Made by a program: the position numbers and the translations under genes
DNA from: Sphingomonas hankookensis
GTDB taxonomy: Bacteria; Pseudomonadota; Alphaproteobacteria; Sphingomonadales; Sphingomonadaceae
DNA length: 64,000 nt
Direction of reading: 5' to 3'
Assembly (NCBI RefSeq): GCF_022664465.1
Contig: NZ_JAKREV010000002.1
Coordinates: forward strand, 372,001-436,000
Shown: one piece after another, positions 18,311 through 27,463 of the stretch
Position numbering within the stretch: position 1 is the stretch's first letter
Layout of the letters: each line of letters starts with the position of its first letter
Notes under the pieces: generated by a model
Told to the model about the DNA's origin: nothing
The model's input: only the letters and a program-made list of their open reading frames with translations
Databases searched by the model: none

Positions 18311-19317
18311 CGTTTCGAATCCGTGCGGCGCGCGAAAGCGACCTGAAATATCTCTATGAAATGGCGAAGCTGACCGGCGGGGGCTTTACCAACCTGCCCC
18401 CCGATCGCAACGCGCTGATGACCCGGCTGGAGCGCAGCGCCGTGGCGTTCAGCCATGAGGAGGACGCGCCGCGCGACGAAGTGTTCGTGCTGGTACTGGA
18501 GAATATCGACACCGGCGAGGTGCGCGGTACGTGTCAGGTGTTCACGAAAGTCGGGCAGCGGTGGCCCTTCTACTCCTATCGCGTCGCGACGCTGACCAAG
18601 CATAGCGAGGCGCTGGGGCGGACTTTCCGCGCCGACATCCTGAACCTCGTCAACGATCTGGAGGGGTCGAGCGAGGTCGGCGGGCTGTTCCTGCATCCCG
18701 GCGAGCGTGCCGGCGGGCTGGGGCTGCTGCTGGCCCGGTCGCGCTATCTGTTCATCGCGCGGCATCGCGGGCGCTTTGCCGATCGGGTGCTGGCGGAATT
18801 GCGGGGGATCATTGACGAGGCGGGCGGTTCGCCCTTCTGGGACGGGGTCGCCGGGCGGTTCTTCGGCATGACGTTCCAGGATGCCGACCAGTTCAATGCG
18901 ATCCACGGCAACCAGTTCATCGCCGACCTGATGCCGCGCCACCCGGTCTATATCGCGATGCTGCCCGAAGCGGCGCGCGGGGTCATCGGCCTGCCCCATC
19001 CGACCGGCCGGGCGGCGATGCGGATGCTGGAGAACGAAGGCTTCGCCTATGAGAATTACGTCGACATCTTTGACGGCGGCCCGACGATGACCGCGCGGAC
19101 CGACCAGATCGCGACGGTGCGCGACCAGCGCGAGCGGCAGGTGGTGGCGATCGGCGAAGGCGGCACACCGTCGCTGCTGGCGACCGGGCGGCTGGCCGAG
19201 TTCCGCGCGTGTATGGGCGAAGTGACGGTGCGCGACGATGGGATCGTGATTGACGCGGAGGCGGCACGCGCGTTGGACGTCGCGGTCGGCGATACGGTGT
19301 CGCAGGTGGGACGATGA
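18307..19317 (+). CDS. astA: Arginine N-succinyltransferase
   Basis: First step of the ammonia-producing arginine catabolic (AST) pathway: arginine + succinyl-CoA. 336 residues, the family length. GNAT-like fold with FRIRAARESDLKYLYEMAKL at the start, SSEVGGLFLHPGER, GLGLLLARSRYLF and PVYIAMLPEAARGVIG. GTG start overlapping the upstream stop as GTGA; the longer open frame from 18118 is antisense-like extension. The stop overlaps astB as ATGA. Confidence 0.96.
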   Translation: MTFRIRAARESDLKYLYEMAKLTGGGFTNLPPDRNALMTRLERSAVAFSHEEDAPRDEVFVLVLENIDTGEVRGTCQVFTKVGQRWPFYSYRVATLTKHSEALGRTFRADILNLVNDLEGSSEVGGLFLHPGERAGGLGLLLARSRYLFIARHRGRFADRVLAELRGIIDEAGGSPFWDGVAGRFFGMTFQDADQFNAIHGNQFIADLMPRHPVYIAMLPEAARGVIGLPHPTGRAAMRMLENEGFAYENYVDIFDGGPTMTARTDQIATVRDQRERQVVAIGEGGTPSLLATGRLAEFRACMGEVTVRDDGIVIDAEAARALDVAVGDTVSQVGR

Positions 19318-20576
19318 GCGTGCGCGAGATCAATTTCGACGGGATCATCGGTCCCAGCCATAATTATGCGGGGCTGAGCCACGGCAACCTCGCGGCGACG
19401 CGCAATGCGGGCGGGACGTCGCGCCCGCGCGCGGCGGCGTTGCAGGGGATCGCCAAGATGCGCGCGAACCTCGCGCTGGGGCTGACACAGGGCATCCTGT
19501 TGCCGCATCCGCGCCCGGACCATGGTTGGATGAACCGGCTGCACTGTGGGTATGGGGAGGCATCGCCGACATTGCAGGCACAGGCGCTGTCGGCATCGGC
19601 GATGTGGGCGGCCAATGCCGCGACCGTCTCCCCTGCCGCCGATTGCGGTGACGGGCGCTGCCACCTGACCGTCGCGAACCTCGTAACGATGCCGCATCGC
19701 AGCCACGAATGGCCGGCGACACTGAAACAGCTCGAACTGGCCTTTGCCGATCCGGCGTTTGTGGTGCATGGCCCCGTCCCCGCCCCGTTCGGGGACGAGG
19801 GCGCCGCCAACCATATGCGGCTATGCGAGACGCACGGCACGGCCGGCGTCGAAGTGTTCGTCTATGGCGTGGCCGGTGGCCCCTTCCCCGCCCGGCAGCA
19901 TCCGGAGGCCAGCGCGACGATCGCGCGCGGGCATGGCCTCGATACGGCGCGGACGCTGTTTGTGCGGCAGTCGGACGCGGCGATCGCGGCCGGCGCGTTC
20001 CATAATGACGTGGTGACGGTCGCCAACGAACGCGTGCTGTTCGCGCATGAACTGGCGTTCCACGACCGCGACGGCTTCTTCGCCGACCTGCGCCGGGCGA
20101 TGCCATCGGTCGAGATCGTCGAGGTACCGGCCGACCGCGTCAGCCTTGCCGATGCGATCGCCTCCTATCTGTTCAATGCGCAGCTGGTGACGTTGCCCGA
20201 CGGCGGCGGCGGCATGGCGCTGATCCTGCCCGCCGAAGCGCGCGAGAATGCGCGCGTGTGGGAGTGGTTGCAGGAGATGGTCGCCGGCAACGGGCCGATC
20301 CGGCGGCTGGAGGTGGTCGATGTACGCGAATCGATGGCCAATGGCGGCGGGCCGGCTTGCCTGCGCCTGCGGGTCGTGGCCGATCCGGCGACGATCGATC
20401 CCCGCTTCCTGGTCGACGATGCGAAGCTCGACCGGATCGCAGCAGTGGTCGAGGCGCATTGGCCCAAGCAGATTGCGCCGTCCGATATCGGCGATGCGGC
20501 GCTGATCGAGCGGATCGAGGCGGCGCGGCGGGCGCTGCTCGAGGCGCTCGACCTTGTCGGGTTAATTGACACTTAA
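19314..20576 (+). CDS. astB: N-succinylarginine dihydrolase
   Basis: Second AST step, releasing two ammonia and CO2 to give N-succinylornithine. 420 residues. Guanidine-modifying pentein fold with the family start EINFDGIIGPSHNYAGLSHG, RSHEWPATLKQ, FHNDVVTVANERVLF and the catalytic Cys in GGGPACLRLRV. ATGA overlap with astA. astC and astD are not in the window, so the operon here is only the M20 gene, astA and astB. Confidence 0.96.
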   Translation: MSVREINFDGIIGPSHNYAGLSHGNLAATRNAGGTSRPRAAALQGIAKMRANLALGLTQGILLPHPRPDHGWMNRLHCGYGEASPTLQAQALSASAMWAANAATVSPAADCGDGRCHLTVANLVTMPHRSHEWPATLKQLELAFADPAFVVHGPVPAPFGDEGAANHMRLCETHGTAGVEVFVYGVAGGPFPARQHPEASATIARGHGLDTARTLFVRQSDAAIAAGAFHNDVVTVANERVLFAHELAFHDRDGFFADLRRAMPSVEIVEVPADRVSLADAIASYLFNAQLVTLPDGGGGMALILPAEARENARVWEWLQEMVAGNGPIRRLEVVDVRESMANGGGPACLRLRVVADPATIDPRFLVDDAKLDRIAAVVEAHWPKQIAPSDIGDAALIERIEAARRALLEALDLVGLIDT

Positions 20577-20641
20577 CCACGATCCGTGCGGCAGGAACCG
20601 CTGAAAACCGCCAATGGTACGTAATTTGCGTCATTTGGCAT

Positions 20642-20863
20642 ATGCTGACCCGGCTCAAAAACCTGTTCACGATCAAGTCGAAGTTCGAGGCGTACCTGGT
20701 CATCTATGGCCTGGGCGTCGGCGCGGTCGAACGCGGCTTTCATTACATGGCGCAATATCCCGGTATCGGCGGCAAGCTGTTGTTCGCGGTCTGCCCGATC
20801 GCGGTGTTCATGGCGGGGACGCGCATCCTCGACTCCATCGACGCGGAGCGCCGGGAGCGCTAG
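20642..20863 (+). CDS. Small hypothetical membrane protein
   Basis: 73 residues with two probable transmembrane stretches (about 17-33, YLVIYGLGVGAVERGF, partly polar; and about 45-62, GKLLFAVCPIAVFMAGTRIL) and charged ends (MLTRLKNLFTIKSKFEAY; DSIDAERRER). No family recognised. No good ribosome binding site is visible, but codon usage matches neighbours and it sits in a 295-base gap in the right orientation, 8 nt before the RNA methyltransferase gene. Confidence 0.65.
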   Translation: MLTRLKNLFTIKSKFEAYLVIYGLGVGAVERGFHYMAQYPGIGGKLLFAVCPIAVFMAGTRILDSIDAERRER

Positions 20864-20871
20864 GGCGACCC

Positions 20872-21669
20872 ATGCCTCGCGAAATTACCGCCTATTCGAA
20901 CCCGATGGTGAAGGCCGCGCGCAACCTGCGTGAAAAACGCCATCGCCGCGATCAGCGCCGTTTCCTTGCCGAAGGATTGCGCATCCTGACCGAAGCGCGC
21001 GAGGCCGGTTGGCTGCCCGCCGAACTCTATTTCGCGAGCGACGCGCCGCATCCGCTGCTCGAGACGCTGATCGACGAGACCGAAGCGTCGGGCGGCATCG
21101 CCATCGCGACGACGGTCGACATCCTGTCCAAGCTGTCCGGCAAGGACAATCCGGGGTCGGTCGTCGGGGTCTATGACGAATTTTCGACCGAACTGGCGCA
21201 GATCGATCGGCGCAACGCGTCGCTGTGGCTGGTCGCCGAACGACTGCGCGATCCGGGCAATCTCGGCACGATATTGCGCACAGCCGACGCGACTGGGGCG
21301 GGCGGGCTGATCCTGATCGACGAGTGCGTCGACCCGTTTTCGGTCGAAGCGGTGCGGGCGAGCATGGGCGCGATCTTCACCGTTGCCGTGGCGCGCGCGG
21401 ATTGGGCGACGTTCGAGGGCTGGCTGCGGGGTGGGCCGGGGACGCTGGTGGGGTTGAGCCTCGACACCGAGCAGGATTACCGCGCGGCGAGCTATCCCGA
21501 TCCGACCTTCCTGCTGACCGGGAACGAGGCGCAGGGAATGCCCGACCATATGGCGGCGGCCTGCGACCTGCTGGTCAAGATTCCGATGCTGGGCAAGGCC
21601 GACAGTTTGAACGCGGCGGTGGCGACGGCGGTGATGGCGTACACCGTGCTGGGGCAGCACCGCCCCTGA
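20872..21669 (+). CDS. TrmH/SpoU-family RNA 2-prime-O-methyltransferase
   Basis: SAM-dependent rRNA or tRNA methyltransferase of 265 residues. An N-terminal L30e-like RNA-binding domain (KAARNLREKRHRRDQRRFLA) is followed by the SPOUT domain with the three motifs: ERLRDPGNLGTILRTADA (motif 1), LLTGNEAQGM (motif 2) and IPMLGKADSLNAAVATAV (motif 3, trefoil knot). The exact target nucleotide is not predictable. AGGG lies 8 nt before the ATG at 20872; the longer frame from 20614 overlaps the small membrane protein. Confidence 0.93.
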   Translation: MPREITAYSNPMVKAARNLREKRHRRDQRRFLAEGLRILTEAREAGWLPAELYFASDAPHPLLETLIDETEASGGIAIATTVDILSKLSGKDNPGSVVGVYDEFSTELAQIDRRNASLWLVAERLRDPGNLGTILRTADATGAGGLILIDECVDPFSVEAVRASMGAIFTVAVARADWATFEGWLRGGPGTLVGLSLDTEQDYRAASYPDPTFLLTGNEAQGMPDHMAAACDLLVKIPMLGKADSLNAAVATAVMAYTVLGQHRP

Positions 21670-21699
21670 ACCTTCGCTGGCCTCGGGCATTGGGGCGGC

Positions 21700-22647
21700 A
21701 TGCACCGACCCACTTTCGCCGCCCTGCCCGCCGCCGAACTGGATGCGCTGGAGCGTCCGAGTATCGTCCTGTTCGGGGCGAGCGAGGCGACGCCCTATAA
21801 CGATGGCGAACCGAGCCATTCGGCCGATGCGCCCGCGGCGATCCGGGCGGCGTCGCTGGGGTTTGCGCGGCAATTGTCGCAGCTCGATTTCGATCTGGGG
21901 TTCACGCCCTTTCCCGATCCCGACGATGCCCGCGGCGTCGTCGATATCGGCGATATCGACACCCGGCCGGAAGATGCAGCGGGCAATCGTGCGCGGATCG
22001 AGGCGGCGACGCGCGCGGTGCTGGCAGCCGGCGCGGTGCCGATCGTCCTGGGCGGGGACGATTCGGTGCCGATCCCGTTTGCGGCGGGGTTCGAGGGGCG
22101 CGGGCCGCTGACCGTCGTGCAGATCGACGCGCATGTCGATTGGGGCGACGATATCCGCGGCGAGCCGCTGGGATACGGATCGCCGATGCGGCGGTTGGCG
22201 GAGATGCCGCAGGTCACCGGCATGGTGCAGGTAGGCGTCCGGGGCTTGGGCAGCGGTGGTGCGTGGCAGATCGAGGATGCGCGCGACTGGGGCAGCCGGA
22301 TCGTCACCGCCTATGACCTGATCCGCAGCGGGATCGATGCGGCGATCGATGCGGTGCCGGCGGGCGGTCGCTATCTGGTGTCGATCGACTGCGACGGGAT
22401 CGACCCGGCGGCGTTCCCGGCGGTCGCGATGCCGACGCCGGGCGGGTTGCGGTATGAGGAGGTCGTGGTGTTGCTGCACGCGCTGGCCGAGAAGGGCGAG
22501 ATCGCCGGGCTGGTGCTCGCGGAATATGTGCCGGCGCGGGATGATCCGCAGCGACTGTGTGCGGGGATGGCGGCGCGGATCGTGGCGGTGGCGATGGGGT
22601 TGGTGCTGGGGGATAGCGGGCGGGCGGTGGTGCGGCCGAAGAAATAG
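21700..22647 (+). CDS. speB: Ureohydrolase (agmatinase/arginase family)
   Basis: Dimanganese hydrolase of 315 residues that cleaves urea from a guanidino compound such as agmatine. Metal motifs: DAHVDW (143-148) and SIDCDGIDP (about 229-237). The first motif, normally GGDHS or GGEHS, is GGDDS at 118-122, with Asp in place of the usual His ligand. The N-terminal half is otherwise typical (DGEPSHSADAPAAIR). Substrate therefore uncertain; arginine catabolism genes a kilobase upstream make a guanidino substrate plausible. The symbol is used for the family. Confidence 0.82.
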   Translation: MHRPTFAALPAAELDALERPSIVLFGASEATPYNDGEPSHSADAPAAIRAASLGFARQLSQLDFDLGFTPFPDPDDARGVVDIGDIDTRPEDAAGNRARIEAATRAVLAAGAVPIVLGGDDSVPIPFAAGFEGRGPLTVVQIDAHVDWGDDIRGEPLGYGSPMRRLAEMPQVTGMVQVGVRGLGSGGAWQIEDARDWGSRIVTAYDLIRSGIDAAIDAVPAGGRYLVSIDCDGIDPAAFPAVAMPTPGGLRYEEVVVLLHALAEKGEIAGLVLAEYVPARDDPQRLCAGMAARIVAVAMGLVLGDSGRAVVRPKK

Positions 22648-22698
22648 GCCGTAAACTCGTCTCAACCCTTGCCCACGGTCAGTAAAGCTGGCCGCAGT

Positions 22699-22784
22699 CG
22701 TACCCCCCCGCAGGCGGGGGACCAGGATTTTTATGCCCAACCGGTTGTTCTGCTTGGCTCTGGCCCCCCGCCTGCGCGGGGGTA
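22699..22784 (+). repeat. Family A repeat, copy with both arms
   Basis: CGTACCCCCCCGCAGGCGGG followed by GGACCAGG, then a 30-nt centre, then GGCTCTGGCCCCCCGCCTGC followed by GCGGGGGTATA. Lies between the converging speB and rmuC genes. Confidence 0.8.
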
Positions 22785-22831
22785 TATCCGGGGTTGGGGG
22801 CGGCAGGTACAATTACGATAAGAGTGGATAA

Positions 22832-24256
22832 TTACTCCGCCGCCGCTTCCTCCGCGTCGGACCGATCCTCGACCGCTTCCTCGGCAGCGGCGATCGCGAC
22901 GGCCAGCTTGGTCAGCGGGCGCGGTGACTGTTCGACCACCGGCAGCGGGTCGATCGACTTGCCGCCGGTGTCGATGTTGAGCGTCTCGAACCGCTTGGCC
23001 GAGGTCATCACCTGCGATTCGAGGCTACCGACGAAGGCGTTGTAGGCGGTGTTGGCACCTTCGAGGTTCTTGCCGAGCTTGGCGACATGATCGCCCATCT
23101 TGGCCAGACGCGCGTGGAGTTCGCGGCCCAATTGGCCGATCTGTCGTGCTTCGCCGGCCAGCTTTTCCTGCCGCCACACCGCCGCGACGGTGCGGGCGAT
23201 GGCGATCAGGTTGGTCGGCGTCGCGATCAGCACGCGGCGGTCGAAGGCATAGTCCCACAGGTCCGGCGCATGTTCGAGCGCGGCGGCGAGGAAATGTTCG
23301 CCCGGCACGAACATGACGACGTAATCGGGCGTATCCTCGAACTGCGACTGGTAGCTCTTGGCGCCGAGCGCGTTCACGTGGTTCTTCATCGACGCGACGT
23401 GCGCGGTCATGAACGCGGCGCGCTCGACCTCGTCAACCGCACCGTGCGCGTCCTGATAGGCGTTGAGCGATACCTTGGCGTCGATGACGAGGCTCTTGCC
23501 GCCGGGCACTTTGACGATCGCGTCGGGGCGCAGCCGGCCTTCGCCATGGTCGACCGACACCTCCATCTGGAAATCGGTATGTTCGGCAAGGCCGCAGGTT
23601 TCGAGCACGTTGCGCAGCTGCTGTTCGCCCCAGCGGCCGCGTGCCTTGGGGGCGGAACGCAGCGCGTTGACCAGCTTGGCCGCTTCGCTCTTCACCGATT
23701 CCTGGCCGATGCGCATCGCGTCCATCAGGCCCTTCAGTGTGCCGTACGCTTCCTGCCGCTCGCCCTCGACCTTGGTCATGCTGGCTTCGTAGCGCTTCAG
23801 CGTCGCCTCTACGGGAGCGAGCAGCGCCTTCAGCTTCATTTCGTTGGTGTCGCCGGCCTGCGCGAAGCGTTCGTTGGCGCGTTGCAGGAACGCCTTCTGC
23901 GCGCCATCGAGCATGATCTGCGCGGTTTCGCGGAACTGCCCGGCCATCGCCTCGCGCGCATCCTTGAACTCGGTCAGTCGTTCCTCGAACGCGGCGGCAT
24001 TGGCCTTGAGCGCGGCATGGTCGAGCAGCAGCGCATCGCGGTCACCGCGGATTTCTGCCAGTTCCTCGCGTAGCACAGGCACTTCCTTGGCGCGTTCGGT
24101 GGCCAAGGCCAAATCGGCGATCGCCTGCTTGAAATCGTCCTCGCGGCTGTCGCGCTCCTCGCGCAGCGACTGGACCTGCCGGCTGCCCATCAGCCAGCCG
24201 ATCGCCAGCCCCGCGAGCAGGACGGCGGCGACGATGACGATGACGAGCGGGTCCAT
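22832..24256 (-). CDS. rmuC: DNA recombination protein RmuC
   Basis: 474 residues. An N-terminal membrane anchor (about 3-23, VIVIVAAVLLAGLAIGWLM), a long coiled coil (about 28-150) and a nuclease-like RmuC domain (about 190-400) with KARGRWGEQQLRNVLE, GEGRLRPDAIVKVPGGK, LVIDAKVSLNAY and YVVMFVPGEHFLAAAL; the PDAIV...IDAK pattern matches the PD-(D/E)XK fold assigned to the family. RmuC limits inversions and affects recombination. The acidic Ala/Glu-rich tail (about 440-474) is not conserved in general. Alone on the strand between repeats. Confidence 0.95.
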   Translation of the reverse strand: MDPLVIVIVAAVLLAGLAIGWLMGSRQVQSLREERDSREDDFKQAIADLALATERAKEVPVLREELAEIRGDRDALLLDHAALKANAAAFEERLTEFKDAREAMAGQFRETAQIMLDGAQKAFLQRANERFAQAGDTNEMKLKALLAPVEATLKRYEASMTKVEGERQEAYGTLKGLMDAMRIGQESVKSEAAKLVNALRSAPKARGRWGEQQLRNVLETCGLAEHTDFQMEVSVDHGEGRLRPDAIVKVPGGKSLVIDAKVSLNAYQDAHGAVDEVERAAFMTAHVASMKNHVNALGAKSYQSQFEDTPDYVVMFVPGEHFLAAALEHAPDLWDYAFDRRVLIATPTNLIAIARTVAAVWRQEKLAGEARQIGQLGRELHARLAKMGDHVAKLGKNLEGANTAYNAFVGSLESQVMTSAKRFETLNIDTGGKSIDPLPVVEQSPRPLTKLAVAIAAAEEAVEDRSDAEEAAAE

Positions 24257-24387
24257 GCGATACTCCGGAAGGAACGGAGTGGGAACCTACCCGCGGGTCG
24301 TTCGGGGGACAAGGCGGCGGGGGTTCGGTTCGTCGCGTTGCGGCGACGAGTGCGCGGGATGCCCTTGTCGCCAGCCCCGCCAAGGAG

Positions 24388-24470
24388 CGTCACCCCAGCG
24401 CAGGCTGGGGTCTCTCGCGGTTGGGGTACCGTGCTCTCACCGGGAAACCCCAGCCTGCGCTGGGGTGACG
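24388..24470 (+). repeat. Family B palindromic repeat, copy 2
   Basis: CGTCACCCCAGCGCAGGCTG ... CAGCCTGCGCTGGGGTGACG. Both arms share the same change (GCGCAGG instead of GCGAAGG), a compensatory pair that keeps the stem. Lies between def (3-prime end) and rmuC (5-prime end). Confidence 0.85.
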
Positions 24471-24490
24471 GTTGCGGCTAAGGAGCAGCT

Positions 24491-25015
24491 CTACGCCGCC
24501 TTACGCGCCTTGTTCAGTTTCTTGATGACCATGTCGCGCTTCAGACGCGACAGATGGTCGATGAACAGAACGCCGTTCAAATGATCCATCTCGTGCTGGA
24601 GACAGGTCGCCATCAGCCCGTCGAGCCATTCGTCATGGCTTTTGCCCTGCTCGTCGAGCCATGTCACGCGGCAGCGTTCGGGGCGGACGACGTCGGCATA
24701 TTGCTCGGGGATCGACAGGCAGCCTTCCTGATAGGACGACAGCTCTTCCGACACTTCCTCGATCACCGGATTGACGAAGGCGTGCGGCGCCTTGACCGGC
24801 TTGCCCTCTTCATCCTCTTCGTCCTGCAGGTCGATGACCAGCACGCGCTTGGGCACGGCGACCTGGATCGCGGCGAGGCCGATGCCGGGGGCGTCGTACA
24901 TCGTCTCGAACATGTCGGCGATGAGCGTCTTGACCTCGTCGGTTACGTCCTCGACGGGTTCGGAGACGAGGCGGAGGCGGGGGTCGGGAATTTCGATGAT
25001 CGGAAGAATGGCCAT
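24491..25015 (-). CDS. def: Peptide deformylase
   Basis: Removes the formyl group from nascent protein N-termini. 174 residues with all three motifs: GIGLAAIQV (about 45-53), EGCLSIP (about 96-102, Cys ligand) and QHEMDHLNG (about 139-147, His ligands and catalytic Glu). Downstream of recR by 31 nt on the same strand; fmt, which acts in the reverse sense at initiation, is close by on the other strand. Confidence 0.97.
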   Translation of the reverse strand: MAILPIIEIPDPRLRLVSEPVEDVTDEVKTLIADMFETMYDAPGIGLAAIQVAVPKRVLVIDLQDEEDEEGKPVKAPHAFVNPVIEEVSEELSSYQEGCLSIPEQYADVVRPERCRVTWLDEQGKSHDEWLDGLMATCLQHEMDHLNGVLFIDHLSRLKRDMVIKKLNKARKAA

Positions 25016-25046
25016 AACGGCTGGGTAGGTAGCATATTTTCCGCGG

Positions 25047-25643
25047 TCAAGCGACGGGGCGTCGTGCCCGCAGCGCCTGTGCCAGCGTCCCTTCGTCGAG
25101 ATAGTCGAGCTCGCCGCCGACCGGCAGGCCGTGGGCGAGCTGGGTCAGGCGGACCGGATATTTCTCGATCCGCTCGGCGATGTAATGCGCCGTCGTCTGC
25201 CCCTCCAGCGTAGCGTTCATCGCCAGCACGACCTCGTCGATGCCGCCCGCCGCGACGCGGGCGACGAGCGAATCGATCGCAAGGTCGTCGGGGCGTACCC
25301 CCTCCAGCGCCGACAGGCGCCCGCCCAGCACATGGAAGCGGCCGGGGAACAGCCGCGCGCGGTCGAGCGCCCACAGATCGGCGACCTCCTCGACCACGCA
25401 CAGTGCGCGGTCGTCGCGGCGGGCATCGGTGCAGATGGCGCAAGGGTCAGTGGTGTCGACATTGCCACAGGTCGAACAGGTCGCCAGCGTCCGCGCTACG
25501 CGGTCGAGCGCGATCAGCAGCGGGTCGAGCGCCGCCTCGCGCTTCTTGACCAGATGCAGCACCGCCCTCCGTGCCGAACGGGGGCCGAGACCGGGAAGGC
25601 GGGAGAGCGCCTGGGTCAGCGCGTCGATTTCGGGAGAGGCCAT
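25047..25643 (-). CDS. recR: Recombination protein RecR
   Basis: Ring-forming mediator that helps RecO load RecA at gaps. 198 residues: helix-hairpin-helix ([18 protein letters not shown]), four-Cys zinc finger ([16 protein letters not shown], about 56-71) and Toprim domain ([26 protein letters not shown]). First gene of a recR-def pair, divergent from fmt with 54 nt between the starts; TATCTT 12 nt before the ATG could be its -10 box. Confidence 0.97.
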   Translation of the reverse strand: MASPEIDALTQALSRLPGLGPRSARRAVLHLVKKREAALDPLLIALDRVARTLATCSTCGNVDTTDPCAICTDARRDDRALCVVEEVADLWALDRARLFPGRFHVLGGRLSALEGVRPDDLAIDSLVARVAAGGIDEVVLAMNATLEGQTTAHYIAERIEKYPVRLTQLAHGLPVGGELDYLDEGTLAQALRARRPVA

Positions 25644-25697
25644 CGCCGCCTAAGATAGGGGGTTGCACGGGCGGACGCTACGGTGTCGAGAGGGGCC

Positions 25698-26603
25698 ATG
25701 CGGATCATCTTCATGGGCACGCCCGACTTTGCGGTGCTGATCTTACAGGCGTTGGTCGATGCAGGGCATGACGTCGTCGCGGCGTACAGCCAACCCCCGC
25801 GCCGGGCCGGGCGGGGCAAGGCGCTGACCTCCTCCCCCGTCCACCGGCTGGCCGAGTCTCTGGGGATCGAAGTGCGCACGCCGGAGCGGCTACGCCACCC
25901 CGTCGTGCAGGCGGACTTCGCCGCGCTGGACGCCGACGTCGCCGTGGTCGCCGCTTACGGGTTGCTGTTGCCGCAGGTGGTGCTGGATGCGCCACGGCTC
26001 GGGTGCCTGAACGTCCACGGATCGCTGTTGCCGCGCTGGCGCGGGGCGGCGCCGATTCAGCGCGCGATTCTCGCCGGCGATGAAGAGACCGGCGTCGGCA
26101 TCATGCAGATGGCGGCGGGGATGGATACCGGGCCGGTACGGCTGGAGGGACGGACGCCGGTCGCCGGCAAGACCGCGGGCGAACTGGCCGGGGAATTGAG
26201 CGCGATGGGCGCGCGGTTGATGCTGGAGGTACTGGCCGACCCCGACGCCTACCCGCCGGTCGCGCAGGCGAGCGAGGGCATGACCCATGCCGCCAAGATC
26301 GACAAGGCCGAGGCGCGGCTGCGCTTCGACGGCAGCGCGGTGCAGGCCGAGCGGCAGGTGCGCGCGTTCAATCCGGCGCCGGGGGCGTTTTTCGAACTGA
26401 ATGGCGAGCGGGTGCGGGTGCTGGCGGCGGAAGTCGTGGACGGTGCGGGCACGCCGGGCGTCACGATCGACGATGCGCTGACGATTGCCTGTGCCGAAGG
26501 CGCGTTGCGGCCGACCTTGGTTCAGCGCGCCGGGCGCGGGGCGATGACGCCGCGCGAACTGCTGCGCGGCTTCGCGATTCCGGCCGGCACCCGCGTCGCA
26601 TGA
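25698..26603 (+). CDS. fmt: Methionyl-tRNA formyltransferase
   Basis: Formylates initiator Met-tRNA using 10-formyl-tetrahydrofolate. 301 residues. Rossmann-like catalytic domain with [33 protein letters not shown] (Asn, His and later Asp of MDTGP are catalytic) and a C-terminal beta-barrel tRNA-binding domain (about 205-300). The ATG at 25698 has GAGAGGGG just upstream. Its stop overlaps truA as ATGA. Confidence 0.97.
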   Translation: MRIIFMGTPDFAVLILQALVDAGHDVVAAYSQPPRRAGRGKALTSSPVHRLAESLGIEVRTPERLRHPVVQADFAALDADVAVVAAYGLLLPQVVLDAPRLGCLNVHGSLLPRWRGAAPIQRAILAGDEETGVGIMQMAAGMDTGPVRLEGRTPVAGKTAGELAGELSAMGARLMLEVLADPDAYPPVAQASEGMTHAAKIDKAEARLRFDGSAVQAERQVRAFNPAPGAFFELNGERVRVLAAEVVDGAGTPGVTIDDALTIACAEGALRPTLVQRAGRGAMTPRELLRGFAIPAGTRVA

Positions 26604-27388
26604 CCCGCTTCGCTTTGACCGTCGAATATGACGGTCGGCCGTTCGTAGGGTGGCAGCGCCAGTCCGAAGGGGCGAGCGTGCAGGGTTCGATCGAACGCGC
26701 ACTGTTCGAGGTTACCGGCGAAACCGCCGCGGTCCACGCCGCCGGCCGGACCGATGCCGGAGTCCATGCCACGGCGATGCGGGCGCATGTCGATGTCGCG
26801 AAGCGAATAGCCCCGTTCCGGTTGATGGAGGCGCTGAACGCCCGGCTGCGGCCCGATCCGGTCGCGATCCTCGATTGTGTCGAGGTGGCGGACGACTGGC
26901 ATGCGCGCTTCTCGTGCGTGCAACGGGCCTATGTCTATCGCATCGTCTGTCGCCGGGCGCCGTTGACCCACGCGCTGGGGCTGGCATGGCGGGTGCCGCA
27001 GGAACTGGATACGGTTGCGATGGCCGCGGCAGCGGCGCGACTGGTCGGGCGGCACGACTTCACGACGTTTCGCTCGGCGCATTGTCAGGCGGACAGCCCA
27101 CTGCGGACGCTCGACTGGCTGGAGGTGGTGGCACAGGGCGAGCAAATCGCGATCCATGCCGCTGCGCGGTCGTTCCTGCACCATCAGGTGCGGTCGATGG
27201 TCGGCTGCCTCGCTATGGTCGGACAGGGCAAGCGGACGCCCGACGATCTGGCGGATATCCTCGCTGCGCGCGACCGGGCGGCGCTGTGGCTGAATGCGCC
27301 ACCCGACGGATTGTTCTTCGCCGGCGCGGAGTATCCTGATGAGAAACACTCTGCACCCGTCCTGCCCCAAACCGTCACCCGAGCATAG
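26600..27388 (+). CDS. truA: tRNA pseudouridine(38-40) synthase
   Basis: Modifies uridines 38-40 of the tRNA anticodon arm. 262 residues with the catalytic Asp in [30 protein letters not shown] and [11 protein letters not shown]. Starts as ATGA on the fmt stop. The last codons (about VTRA and the TAG stop) lie in the left arm of a family B palindromic repeat at 27373-27455, so the native C-terminus may have been replaced by repeat sequence. Confidence 0.96.
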   Translation: MTRFALTVEYDGRPFVGWQRQSEGASVQGSIERALFEVTGETAAVHAAGRTDAGVHATAMRAHVDVAKRIAPFRLMEALNARLRPDPVAILDCVEVADDWHARFSCVQRAYVYRIVCRRAPLTHALGLAWRVPQELDTVAMAAAAARLVGRHDFTTFRSAHCQADSPLRTLDWLEVVAQGEQIAIHAAARSFLHHQVRSMVGCLAMVGQGKRTPDDLADILAARDRAALWLNAPPDGLFFAGAEYPDEKHSAPVLPQTVTRA

Positions 27389-27455
27389 ACTGGGGTCTCC
27401 GACGGCTCCGGCGCTACTCCATCACCGGGAGATCCCAGCCTTCACTGGGAGGACG
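27373..27455 (+). repeat. Family B palindromic repeat, copy 3, carrying the truA stop codon
   Basis: CGTCACCCGAGCATAGACTG followed by GGGTCTC on the left; GGGAGATCCCAGCCTTCACT followed by GGGAGGACG on the right. Slightly decayed relative to the other copies. The left arm overlaps the last five codons and stop of truA. Confidence 0.8.
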
Positions 27456-27463
27456 TACGCTGC

